Shown: one piece after another, positions 1-7,999 of the stretch | Layout of the letters: every line of letters starts with the position of its first letter | How positions within the stretch are numbered: the first letter of the stretch is position 1 | NCBI GenBank assembly: GCA_944393725.1 | Contig: CALYBC010000011.1 | Coordinates: 1 to 36,713, forward strand | Length of the DNA stretch: 36,713 nucleotides | Direction: 5' to 3' | Source: an uncultured Alphaproteobacteria bacterium | GTDB lineage: Bacteria > Pseudomonadota > Alphaproteobacteria > RF32 > CAG-239 | Notes under the pieces: model-generated | Told to the model about the DNA's origin: nothing | Database searches by the model: none | What the model saw: the letters and a program-made list of their open reading frames with translations, nothing else | Position numbers and translations under genes: made by a program

Positions 1-285
1 GGCTGTTCCTCAACTACGGTTTTCGGAGCCGGAGCCTTAGCTTTCGGCTGTTCCTCAACTACGGTTTTCGGAGCCGGAGCCTTAGCTTTCGGTTGTTCTT
101 CAACTACGGTTTTCGGAGCCGTAGCTTTAGCTTTCGGTTGTTCCTCAACTACGGTTTTCGGCGCCGGAGCCTTAGCTTTCGGTTGTTCCTCAACTATGGT
201 TTTCGGAGCCGTAGTCTTAGCTTTCGGTTGTTCCTCAACTACGGTTTTCGGAGCCGGAGCCTTAGCTTTCGGTTGTTCCTCAACC
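1..285. repeat. 45-bp tandem repeat inside the coding region
   Basis: Six full 45-bp units (1-45, 46-90, 91-135, 136-180, 181-225, 226-270) plus a partial unit to 285 are seen, differing by a few bases. The unit is a whole number of codons and reads EEQPKAKAPAPKTVV on the minus strand. The array continues past the left edge, so its copy number is unknown. There are no spacers, so it is not a CRISPR array. Confidence 0.95.
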
Positions 286-1838
286 AAAGTAGTATCACTA
301 CCGGTCTTAACGGTATCAACGGAAACTCTTGTCGTATCCGTTCCTGCTGATTGATTTGCATTTTGCGGTCTAACGCTATCAACAACATTGTTAACATTTT
401 GATTTGAAGAATTTTTACCCGAAACCACATTTTGCAGTTCAGTCTGAGTACCTTCCAATCTGTTGATGGCAAAATAAGTACCAACACCGGCAGCGGCCAA
501 GCCTGCAATTGCACCATAAATTGCCGAATTCATATTTTTGCGATTTTCTTCACTTTTATTATTTCTGTAATCAGAGACAGAATGAGCAACCTCAGTCACT
601 TGAGCGGCCGAAGCACCAAATGTATTCAACAAAGACATACCGACTTTTGCTTTAATACCGTTGGTAAAAGCATCACTCCAAGACAATGATAGCCCGCCGC
701 AAGTTACTAAAGCAACACCTGCAGATAACCATCCGGTAACAACTCTTGCCTTATACCCCGGTTTTTCCAAAGCTCTTTTTTTAGCTTCTTGCCATTTTGC
801 TTTGTCGTTCCACAACTCTTTTTTAAACAGCCAACTTCCCCAGAGCTTTTTCCCGTCTTTTTCTTGTTTCATCATTTTTTGACGTTCTTGAACAATCGGC
901 CATATTTTGCCCGAAGCCCAAGAATAAGCGCCATAAGCAGCCACGGCAGGAATAGCCCAGAATGTTCCGACGGAAGCGGTTACGGCCAAACTAGCACCGA
1001 CACCTACAACTGTGCGTAATGAATTACTGGCAAGGCTCTCGGCGACATTAGACGCAATCTCATACTTGTTTTGCCAAAGTTTTTTAGCAAAATTGATAGA
1101 GTTACCCAATTTTAACTTTATTTTGTTTGTCGTTTCCTTAGACAACACATTGGAGAATACATCCAACATCCCCTTAAATCTGGTTGCATGGTCTGCCTGA
1201 GAAGCCACGAACATATTATCCGAAATACGGACTTTTTTGTTAGAATTAAAGAAAGATTTTACTTTTGCAAACACACCGCTGGTCTGTGTATTTTCATAAG
1301 CTACCGGACTTAAAAAATCGCGCTCTGTTGGTTTTTTTACTCCTTCGGCGCCGGCCATAACTGCCAGTTCCATAGCGGATTCGTTGTCAAATTCGTCTTT
1401 TAATTTATCATCTTGGGGTGCATCCTGAAGCTTGGAAAAATCAGAAGACAAAAGATTTCGAAACAACATTTTCATTCTGATGTTTTCAGCCACGGTTTTA
1501 AAATACTGTTCTTTTTCTTCACCTTCGACCAAAACATTTCTTCCGCTGGCATCAAGTAATTCACAGCCAAACTCATCAGTCTTTATGATTTCTATTTTGT
1601 CGGTTAAACTTTTTTTGATGTTTAACTTACTGAGTTTTTCATTTAAGACATCAAAATTATCTTGCAATTCCCCGTTTGCAGACTTGTTTTTAAGTGACTG
1701 ATATATATTTTCGACATCAGCACTTGAATAAAAACAACCTTTTTCATTAAAAAAGGTCATAAGATCTATTATTTTTTTATCTTCTTCATCAGCCGAATTT
1801 TCCAGCCATTTATTGAAAAAATCTTTATTTTCTGCCAT
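1..1838 (-). CDS. Large membrane/repeat protein of unknown function, C-terminus cut by the window edge
   Basis: The frame is open from ATG at 1838 to base 1 with no stop, so about 612 residues are visible and the C-terminus lies outside. The start has an SD GAGGT (1844-1848) seven bases upstream. The first ~270 residues are charged and soluble-looking (starting MAENKDFFNKWLENSADEED). Hydrophobic Gly/Ala-rich stretches follow at about residues 273-312, 364-386 and 435-461, which could be membrane segments. A Ser/Asn/Thr-rich linker leads to a 15-residue tandem repeat, EEQPKAKAPAPKTVV, from about residue 518 to the edge. I see no signal peptide and recognise no family. The Pro/Ala/Lys repeats resemble an extended spacer, as in TonB-like or surface proteins, but this is only an analogy. 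The upstream region shares a 13-base motif with that of the 892-residue protein at 23021-25699. Confidence 0.8.
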   Translation of the reverse strand, partial: MAENKDFFNKWLENSADEEDKKIIDLMTFFNEKGCFYSSADVENIYQSLKNKSANGELQDNFDVLNEKLSKLNIKKSLTDKIEIIKTDEFGCELLDASGRNVLVEGEEKEQYFKTVAENIRMKMLFRNLLSSDFSKLQDAPQDDKLKDEFDNESAMELAVMAGAEGVKKPTERDFLSPVAYENTQTSGVFAKVKSFFNSNKKVRISDNMFVASQADHATRFKGMLDVFSNVLSKETTNKIKLKLGNSINFAKKLWQNKYEIASNVAESLASNSLRTVVGVGASLAVTASVGTFWAIPAVAAYGAYSWASGKIWPIVQERQKMMKQEKDGKKLWGSWLFKKELWNDKAKWQEAKKRALEKPGYKARVVTGWLSAGVALVTCGGLSLSWSDAFTNGIKAKVGMSLLNTFGASAAQVTEVAHSVSDYRNNKSEENRKNMNSAIYGAIAGLAAAGVGTYFAINRLEGTQTELQNVVSGKNSSNQNVNNVVDSVRPQNANQSAGTDTTRVSVDTVKTGSDTTLVEEQPKAKAPAPKTVVEEQPKAKTTAPKTIVEEQPKAKAPAPKTVVEEQPKAKATAPKTVVEEQPKAKAPAPKTVVEEQPKAKAPAPKTVVEEQ

Positions 1839-2076
1839 TTCAAACCTCACCGAATAAAAATTAATGCCATATATATACACTATTTTTTCATTAAGCTCAA
1901 GACTTTTTTGTCAAAATTTTGATTTTTTTTTAAAATAATTATATAGTTGCTTTACAACCCATTGAAAATTAATAAATAAAATTGTTTATTTTGTCTAAAT
2001 AATGATATTTCACATTATAGTTATATAATTATTAACCAAAAAAGGTTATACATCATAACATGAGGTGTTAGGGGCA
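1839..2076. promoter_or_regulatory. Divergent AT-rich intergenic region
   Basis: This is about 240 bp between two divergent genes. For the minus gene, TTGACA lies at 1914-1909, within the motif TGTCAAAATTTTG at 1909-1921; a weak -10 may follow. For the plus gene, TATAGT (2016-2021) and TATAAT (2024-2029) are possible -10 boxes, with a poor -35 TTGTCT at 1991-1996. No small gene or RNA is evident. Confidence 0.4.
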
Positions 2077-3213
2077 ATGTTTGATTTTTTACTGAGTAAT
2101 CGTTTTCTTATTCCCAAGCTATTGCAAAAGGCAAATTTATTATACGAAGCCAAAAAATTTGCCGAAGCGTCCAAACTGTATCAAAAAATTTTGCACAAAG
2201 ACGCAAATCATTTTGCGGCACTGGCCAATCTGGCAGTCTCATATTTTGAATTGGGCGAATATGCAAATGCTGCAGAACAACTGTATTTGGTTATCAAAAA
2301 AGATTATAACAATCCATGGTGGCATAATTATTTATCTCAATCATTGCAAAAACAAGGAAATTTATCAGGGGCACTGGATGAAGGCTGGTTGGCGGTAAGC
2401 TTAAGTAACGGAGCCATGGAACACCAACTTAATTTGGCTTATACTTTATATGAAATTTCTGCTGAAAGAGGAGTGGAATTTGTTATACCGCAAATAAAAA
2501 AATGGTATGAAAAATATCCCAATAATGCAGTTTGCAAACAATGTTATAAATCATTTTTTTATGATAAAAGTTTTATTCGCTCTGAGGCCGGATATGTTGA
2601 AAATTTGTTTGATGTTTTTGCTCCCGATTTTGATACGGTGTTGGGCGAATTGGAATATCATTCTCCGCAATTAATCAGTGATTGTCTGGTAGAATATTTT
2701 AATGAAAAAAAAGAGACTTCTGACCTGAGAATTTTAGATTTGGGATGTGGCAGCGGCCTATGCGGAAAATATATCAAAGCAAGCTTTCCCGATTGTAAAA
2801 TATGGGGAATTGACATATCCGCACAGATGCTAAGACAAGCACAGCAAAAAGGTGTGTATGAACATCTGATAAAAAGCGATATTCAAGATTGTTTTGATAG
2901 CATCGGTTTGAATTTTAATGTGGTGATATCATCAGATGTTTTTACTTATTTTGGGACACTGGATTCAATTTTTTCTGCTGTGTATAATATTCTGGATTCT
3001 CAAGGAATTTTTGTGTTTACGGTAACCAAAAATATCATCAATGATAAAGATTATTTTCTAACTACTTCATCTCGTTTTATACATTCCGAAAAATACATTA
3101 CAAAGCTGCTTAAAGATACCAATTTTTTTACCATAAAAAAAGAAGAAATTTGTCTTCGCAAAGAAGGCGATAAAGATGTTTTAGGATATATAATTATGGC
3201 TCAAAAGATGTAA
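2077..3213 (+). CDS. TPR-repeat SAM-dependent methyltransferase
   Basis: The protein has about 378 residues. The first ~130 are helical repeats of TPR type (for example AKKFAEASKLYQKILHKD, then FAALANLAVSYFELGEYANA). The C-terminal half is a class I methyltransferase with motif I LDLGCGSGLCGKYI, the acidic residue at the end of strand 2 in WGIDIS, and a motif IV-like VVISSDVFTYFG. The substrate cannot be told from the sequence. Proteins of this architecture may modify small molecules or proteins. I chose ATG 2077 over GTG 2065 because TGAGGTG at 2061-2067 stands nine bases before the ATG, while nothing SD-like precedes the GTG. The gene is alone, divergent from the repeat protein and convergent with the DUF2934-like gene across a shared terminator. 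Confidence 0.85.
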   Translation: MFDFLLSNRFLIPKLLQKANLLYEAKKFAEASKLYQKILHKDANHFAALANLAVSYFELGEYANAAEQLYLVIKKDYNNPWWHNYLSQSLQKQGNLSGALDEGWLAVSLSNGAMEHQLNLAYTLYEISAERGVEFVIPQIKKWYEKYPNNAVCKQCYKSFFYDKSFIRSEAGYVENLFDVFAPDFDTVLGELEYHSPQLISDCLVEYFNEKKETSDLRILDLGCGSGLCGKYIKASFPDCKIWGIDISAQMLRQAQQKGVYEHLIKSDIQDCFDSIGLNFNVVISSDVFTYFGTLDSIFSAVYNILDSQGIFVFTVTKNIINDKDYFLTTSSRFIHSEKYITKLLKDTNFFTIKKEEICLRKEGDKDVLGYIIMAQKM

Positions 3214-3215
3214 AA

Positions 3216-3243
3216 AAAATCCCCGCTTTAGAGCGAGGATTTT
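3216..3243. terminator. Bidirectional rho-independent terminator
   Basis: The stem AAAATCC-c-CGCT pairs with AGCG-a-GGATTTT, with a four-base loop at 3228-3231 and one C/A mismatch. A and T runs on the two sides suit both converging genes, which end at 3213 (+) and 3261 (-). Confidence 0.85.
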
Positions 3244-3260
3244 TACTTTACAAAAGAAAC

Positions 3261-3473
3261 TTATTTAGATTTTTTTGTAGAAGATTTTTTGCTGCAAGAA
3301 GACTTCTTAGCGCAAGAAGAAGATGACTTCTTTGAGCAAGAAGATTTATTGCAATTTTTAGAGATTTGCTCAACGGCCATAGACCAGAAATACTCGTCTT
3401 GACCAGACGGGCAACCGGCATTTTGCCAGATGTAGTAAGCAGCTTCTCTGATAGCTTGTTCATTGTTTACCAT
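3261..3473 (-). CDS. Small DUF2934-like protein with a Cys/Ser/Lys-rich tail
   Basis: The protein has about 70 residues. Residues 1-40 resemble the DUF2934 family pattern (IREAAYYIWQNAGCPSGQ, then an aromatic FWSMAVEQI helix), a short domain of unknown function. The tail from about residue 41 is almost entirely Ser, Lys and Cys (NKSSCSKKSSSSCAKKSSC...), strongly basic, like histone-H1-type tails; nucleic-acid binding or disulfide linkage are guesses. I chose ATG 3473 because GGAG lies nine bases upstream; an upstream TTG at 3488 has no comparable SD. The gene is monocistronic and ends into the bidirectional terminator at 3216-3243. Confidence 0.75.
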   Translation of the reverse strand: MVNNEQAIREAAYYIWQNAGCPSGQDEYFWSMAVEQISKNCNKSSCSKKSSSSCAKKSSCSKKSSTKKSK

Positions 3474-3588
3474 AATCACTAACTCCAAATAAAAAATTCA
3501 ATAAACATTATTCAATATACATACAAAATTTTATCCGTCAATAGTTAATCCGACATATTGCAGAAAAAAACAAAAATAAGTAAAATTT

Positions 3589-3603
3589 TTAATACGATTT
3601 TAA
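3589..3603. promoter_or_regulatory. CtrA-type TTAA-N7-TTAA site upstream of glgB
   Basis: TTAA (3589-3592), seven bases, then TTAA (3600-3603) matches the full CtrA consensus of alphaproteobacteria. It lies nine bases before the -35 of the glg promoter. In such AT-rich DNA a chance match is quite possible. Confidence 0.3.
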
Positions 3604-3611
3604 TTAAAAGC

Positions 3612-3640
3612 TTGCATTTAAAAAGATAAGATTTTATAGA
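3612..3640 (+). promoter_or_regulatory. Sigma70-type promoter of the glg operon
   Basis: TTGCAT (3612-3617) and TATAGA (3635-3640) are separated by 17 bp. The glgB start is at 3709, which leaves a leader of about 60 bases. The leader contains a weak GGTGT/ACACC inverted repeat with an A-rich loop near 3650-3675. Confidence 0.65.
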
Positions 3641-3708
3641 TAAAACATGGTGTAAAAAAAGGTAAAAAAAACACCAAAGATTATGTTGTTAAATTTAAGG
3701 AATTTTTC

Positions 3709-5901
3709 ATGCAAAATTTATTATCAAAAGAAGAGATGGAAGCCGTTATAAACGGCGATCACGGCAATGTTTTTGCTGTCTTGGGAATTCACAAAAATAA
3801 AGGCTCAAAAGAGGTCTTCATCCGTGCCTATTTACCGCACTCAAAATCGGTAGAAGTTATTGATAAAAATGGTTCCTCTTTAGGTATGATGACCAAGCTT
3901 GATGAGAGAGGATTCTACCAAATAGAATTAGGTCGTACCGACGATTTTGATTATAAGTTTCGCATAACCAATGACAGAGACTATACATACATTGCAGATG
4001 ATGCCTACAGTTTTATGCCGACATTGGGCGATATGGATATATATTTATTGGCCGAAGGAAACCATCTTGAGATGTATAAAAAGCTCGGAGCTCATATCCG
4101 AGAAATGAACGGAGTTAAAGGTGTAAGTTTTGCCGTCTGGGCCCCCAATGCCAAGAGAGTGAGCGTGGTCGGAGCTTTCAATAATTGGGACGGTAGAGTT
4201 AATGTAATGCGCAAGCATCCCTCTTGTGGGGTCTGGGATATTTTCATCCCCGGAATAGGTGAGGGCGAACTCTATAAATATGAAATTAAAACTCAAAACG
4301 ACAATGTATTTTTGAAGTCGGATCCGGTTGCGTTTTATGCTGAAAAAAGACCTAATACTGCCTCCGTGGTTTATGATTTGAATCACTACATATGGAACGA
4401 TGCCGAATGGATGAATTATCGTCGCGAACATAATTCTTTTGATAAGCCGTTATCGGTTTATGAGGTGCATTTGGGATCATGGCGTCGTAAAGAAAATAAC
4501 GAATATTTATCCTATCGTGAACTGGCCGACACTCTGGTTCCCTATGTGGTCAATATGGGCTTTACTCATGTCGAATTTTTACCCGTTGCCGAGCACCCGC
4601 TTGATAGTTCTTGGGGCTATCAGGTTATCGGAATGTTTGCTCCGACTTCCAGATTTGGCACTCCGGATGACTTCAGATATTTGGTTGATAGATTCCATCA
4701 GGCCGGAATAGGCGTAATAATGGATTGGGTACCGGCGCATTTTCCCAAAGATGCTCATGGTCTAAACGAGTTTGACGGGACGCACCTTTATGAACACGCC
4801 GATCCGAGAAAAGGTGAACATGCCGATTGGGGCACAAAAATCTATAACTATGGTCGTGCCGAAGTATCAAACTTTTTATGTGCCAGTGCTTTGTATTGGT
4901 TAAAAGAATATCACATTGATGGCTTGCGTGTAGACGCCGTTGCCTCAATGTTGTATTTGGATTATTCACGCAAAAATGGCGAGTGGATTCCCAACCAATA
5001 CGGCGGTAACGAAAATATCGAAGCTATTGCCTTTTTGCGTCGTATGAATGAGCTTGCCTACTCGCAGGTCGATGGTGCCGTTACATTTGCCGAAGAATCA
5101 ACTGCCTGGCCGATGGTTTCTCGTCCAACTTCAATGGGCGGATTAGGTTTTGGTTATAAATGGAATATGGGCTGGATGAACGATACCTTGCGTTATATTT
5201 CTCACGAGCCTGTCCACCGCAAATATCACCATGGCATGCTGACATTCGGTTTATTGTACGCGTTTAATGAAAACTTTATCTTACCGATATCTCATGATGA
5301 GGTTGTTCACGGCAAAGGTTCAATGCTTTCTAAAATGCCTGGTGACGAGTGGCAAAAATTTGCCAATTTGCGTGCTTATTATGGCTTTATGTACACTCAT
5401 CCCGGAAAGAAGTTGTTGTTTATGGGGTGTGAATTCGGTCAGGATTATGAATGGAACTCTGAAGAAGGGTTGCGGTGGTTTTTACTCGATTACCCGATGT
5501 ATAAGGGGATGCAAAACTGCGTCAGGGATTTAAATCTGATGTACAAAGGTAATGCCCCGTTATATCAACAAGATTTTGATTATCGCGGGTTTGAGTGGAT
5601 TGATCATTCCAATGCCGATGACAGCGTTATATCTTATATTCGTAAGGGCTACAATCCTGGAGACTATTTAATAGCCGTTTGCAACTTTACACCGGTAGTA
5701 AGAGAAGGATATCGTCTTGGTGTGCCGGAAGATTGCCAATATCAAGAAATTTTTAACAGTGATGATGTAAACTACTGGGGTAGCGGTGTTAAAAACGAAG
5801 GTTTTATGCAGGCACAAAATGTTGAATGCAACTATAAGCCGTTTTCAATAGAACTTCGCTTGCCGCCGCTTGCAACCATAGTAATAAAACCAGTTCGTTA
5901 A
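3709..5901 (+). CDS. glgB: 1,4-alpha-glucan branching enzyme
   Basis: The enzyme transfers alpha-1,4 chains to alpha-1,6 positions in glycogen. The 730 residues match the usual GlgB length. An N-terminal domain (about 1-110) is followed by a CBM48 module (about 120-220, VSFAVWAPNAKRVSVVGAFN) and a GH13 barrel. The expected catalytic residues are present: nucleophile Asp409 in DGLRVDAVASML, acid/base Glu462 in FAEEST, and Asp530 in ISHDEVVHGKGS; their spacing equals that of the E. coli enzyme (405/458/526). The GH13 motif DWVPAHFP is also present. The start ATG has an AAGGA seven bases upstream. It is the first gene of a tight operon, with glgX nine bases downstream. Confidence 0.97.
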   Translation: MQNLLSKEEMEAVINGDHGNVFAVLGIHKNKGSKEVFIRAYLPHSKSVEVIDKNGSSLGMMTKLDERGFYQIELGRTDDFDYKFRITNDRDYTYIADDAYSFMPTLGDMDIYLLAEGNHLEMYKKLGAHIREMNGVKGVSFAVWAPNAKRVSVVGAFNNWDGRVNVMRKHPSCGVWDIFIPGIGEGELYKYEIKTQNDNVFLKSDPVAFYAEKRPNTASVVYDLNHYIWNDAEWMNYRREHNSFDKPLSVYEVHLGSWRRKENNEYLSYRELADTLVPYVVNMGFTHVEFLPVAEHPLDSSWGYQVIGMFAPTSRFGTPDDFRYLVDRFHQAGIGVIMDWVPAHFPKDAHGLNEFDGTHLYEHADPRKGEHADWGTKIYNYGRAEVSNFLCASALYWLKEYHIDGLRVDAVASMLYLDYSRKNGEWIPNQYGGNENIEAIAFLRRMNELAYSQVDGAVTFAEESTAWPMVSRPTSMGGLGFGYKWNMGWMNDTLRYISHEPVHRKYHHGMLTFGLLYAFNENFILPISHDEVVHGKGSMLSKMPGDEWQKFANLRAYYGFMYTHPGKKLLFMGCEFGQDYEWNSEEGLRWFLLDYPMYKGMQNCVRDLNLMYKGNAPLYQQDFDYRGFEWIDHSNADDSVISYIRKGYNPGDYLIAVCNFTPVVREGYRLGVPEDCQYQEIFNSDDVNYWGSGVKNEGFMQAQNVECNYKPFSIELRLPPLATIVIKPVR

Positions 5902-5910
5902 GGAGATTTT

Positions 5911-7989
5911 ATGTCAGGGTTGAAGGTTTCGAATGGTAGGCCGTATCCTCTTGGTGCCACCTATGACGGAAAGGGGGTCAATTTTGCTCTGTTTTCGGCA
6001 CACGCCACCAAGGTAGAGCTATGCCTTTTCAACCAAAGCGGTTCGGAAGAAATATCGCGCTACACCATTCCTTCAAGCGAGAATAATATATGGCACATAT
6101 ATCTGGAAGGTGCAAAACCGGGTACGGTATATGGTTACAGAGTTTATGGGCCATACAATCCATTAATGGGACAGCGATTTAATCATAATAAATTACTGAT
6201 TGACCCTTATGGTAGAAAATTGGTGGGTACGCTGATTTGGAATAAGGCTATTTTTGGGTATGATGTTGACAGTCCGGATAAAGATTTGTCTTTTTCTGAG
6301 CTGGATTCCGCACCCTATGTTCCCAAGTCGGTAGTGGTTGATGATAATGATTATGATTGGGAAGATGATGCTTCGCCAAACTATGATTTATCATCAAGCA
6401 TAATATACGAAACCCATCTTCGTGGTGCTACCAAATTAAGCCCTTTTTTGCCGGATTCCAAACGCGGAACTTTCGCCGGTTTTAGTGATGATTCGACTAT
6501 CAATTACCTAAAACATTTAGGTGTTACCGCGGTAGAATTTTTGCCCATACATGCGTTTTTCGGTAATCGCCACAAAAGAGGATATGTAATTGATAATTAC
6601 TGGGGGTATGAGAGTTTTAGCTTTTTTGCTCCCGAACAATCATATCTCTCCGGTGGTGATATCAGCGAAATCAGGGATATGGTCAAAAAAATGCATGCCC
6701 ACGGATTGGAGGTAATTTTAGATGTAGTATATAACCACACCGGAGAGGGTAATCAGCTCGGACCTACATTATGTTACCGCGGTATAGACAATCAGTCGTA
6801 CTATATTCTAAATTCCGAAAATAAGAGATACTATGTAGACACCACTGGCTGCGGTGCCAGCTTTAATTTGCAAAATCACATTGTTTTAAAACTGGTGATG
6901 GATTCCCTGCGTTATTGGGTCGAAAAAATGCATGTCGACGGATTTAGATTTGATTTGGCAACCACACTATGTCGCCGCAACGGAAATTACTCGCAAGACA
7001 GCGGATTTTTGTATGCGGTTTCACAAGATGAGGTATTGCAAAAAGTAAAATTGATAGCCGAGCCGTGGGATGTAGGTTTTGGCGGTTATCAGGTTGGCAA
7101 TTTTTTGCCGGGCTGGGTAGAATGGAACGATAAGTACCGTGATAATGTTCGCCGTTTTTGGAAAGGTGATCAATATCAAATTGCCGAGCTCGCTTCAAGG
7201 CTGACTGGTTCCAGCGATTTGTTTAATCATAATAACCGCAGCATATTTTCAAGTGTAAATTTCGTAACTGCTCACGACGGGTTTACGCTTTATGATTTAG
7301 TAAGTTATAACGGCAAGCATAACAGTGCCAACGGAGAAGATAATCGCGACGGAAATAACAGCAACTGGAGCTGGAACTCTGGAGCCGAAGGAGAGACCGA
7401 CAGCAGATTAGTTAGGATTAATCGCCGCGACAGAGCAAAAGCAATGTTGGCAACCTTGATGTTATCATTCGGCACGCCGATGGTCGTTTTCGGCGATGAA
7501 TTTTATCGCACCCAAATGGGCAATAACAATCCCTATTGTCAGGATAATGCAATAACTTGGGTTACTTGGGAGGGAATATCAGCCGAGCAAAAACAACTGA
7601 TATCATATTTTCGAAAATTAGTCAGGTTGCGTAAAAAATTGGATATATTCAAACGCAACATGTTTTTTACCGGAGCGGTTGTTGACAACAAAGGCCACAA
7701 AGATTTGGCTTGGTACAAAGAAGACGGTAAAGAATTCGGAAGTTCGGATTGGCATGACGGCAACCGCCACAGCATTTCTTATTTGGTTAAAGATGGCGAT
7801 GGTTTTGTGCTGGCAATATTTAACGCCAATTATCACGAGGTACAGTGGAAACTCCCGTCAAATTTAATCAGAGGAAAATGGCGGTTACTTTTAGATTCCT
7901 CCGGTCGATTTAGTGAGGTGGAAAAGTTAGGCGGCGGTAGAGTTATATCCGTTCCGTCATGGAGTGTTATTTTGATAGACATAAGATAA
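5911..7989 (+). CDS. glgX: Glycogen debranching enzyme (isoamylase type)
   Basis: The enzyme hydrolyses alpha-1,6 branches of glycogen or limit dextrin in the cytoplasm. It has 692 residues, slightly longer than E. coli GlgX. An N-terminal CBM48 (PLGATYDGKGVNFALFSAHA) is followed by a GH13 barrel with LDVVYNHTGEGN, nucleophile Asp348 in DGFRFDLATTL, acid/base Glu384 in IAEPWD, and Asp456 in TAHDGFTLYDLVSYN. NGEDNRDGNNSNWSWN is the usual GlgX/TreX segment. The SD AGGAG sits just upstream, in the gap after glgB. Neighbouring glgB and malQ suggest joint remodelling of alpha-glucan. Confidence 0.96.
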   Translation: MSGLKVSNGRPYPLGATYDGKGVNFALFSAHATKVELCLFNQSGSEEISRYTIPSSENNIWHIYLEGAKPGTVYGYRVYGPYNPLMGQRFNHNKLLIDPYGRKLVGTLIWNKAIFGYDVDSPDKDLSFSELDSAPYVPKSVVVDDNDYDWEDDASPNYDLSSSIIYETHLRGATKLSPFLPDSKRGTFAGFSDDSTINYLKHLGVTAVEFLPIHAFFGNRHKRGYVIDNYWGYESFSFFAPEQSYLSGGDISEIRDMVKKMHAHGLEVILDVVYNHTGEGNQLGPTLCYRGIDNQSYYILNSENKRYYVDTTGCGASFNLQNHIVLKLVMDSLRYWVEKMHVDGFRFDLATTLCRRNGNYSQDSGFLYAVSQDEVLQKVKLIAEPWDVGFGGYQVGNFLPGWVEWNDKYRDNVRRFWKGDQYQIAELASRLTGSSDLFNHNNRSIFSSVNFVTAHDGFTLYDLVSYNGKHNSANGEDNRDGNNSNWSWNSGAEGETDSRLVRINRRDRAKAMLATLMLSFGTPMVVFGDEFYRTQMGNNNPYCQDNAITWVTWEGISAEQKQLISYFRKLVRLRKKLDIFKRNMFFTGAVVDNKGHKDLAWYKEDGKEFGSSDWHDGNRHSISYLVKDGDGFVLAIFNANYHEVQWKLPSNLIRGKWRLLLDSSGRFSEVEKLGGGRVISVPSWSVILIDIR

Positions 7990-7999
7990 GGAAACAGCT

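Noticed and set aside
1..285. Tandem repeats as a CRISPR array
   Set aside because: Units are contiguous without spacers and keep a reading frame.
93..350. Plus-strand frame coding a Phe/Arg/Ser repeat
   Set aside because: It is the opposite-strand shadow of the 45-bp repeats in the minus-strand gene, with no SD.
3248..3463. Alternative minus-strand frame over the DUF2934-like gene
   Set aside because: It overlaps a frame with a good SD and a recognisable domain, and has none itself.
3612..3623. TTGCATTTAAAA shared with 15887-15898
   Set aside because: At the second place no -10 stands at a suitable distance, so it is probably coincidence.
4045..4431. 128-residue minus-strand frame inside glgB
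   Set aside because: It is antisense to a well-conserved enzyme and has no family likeness.
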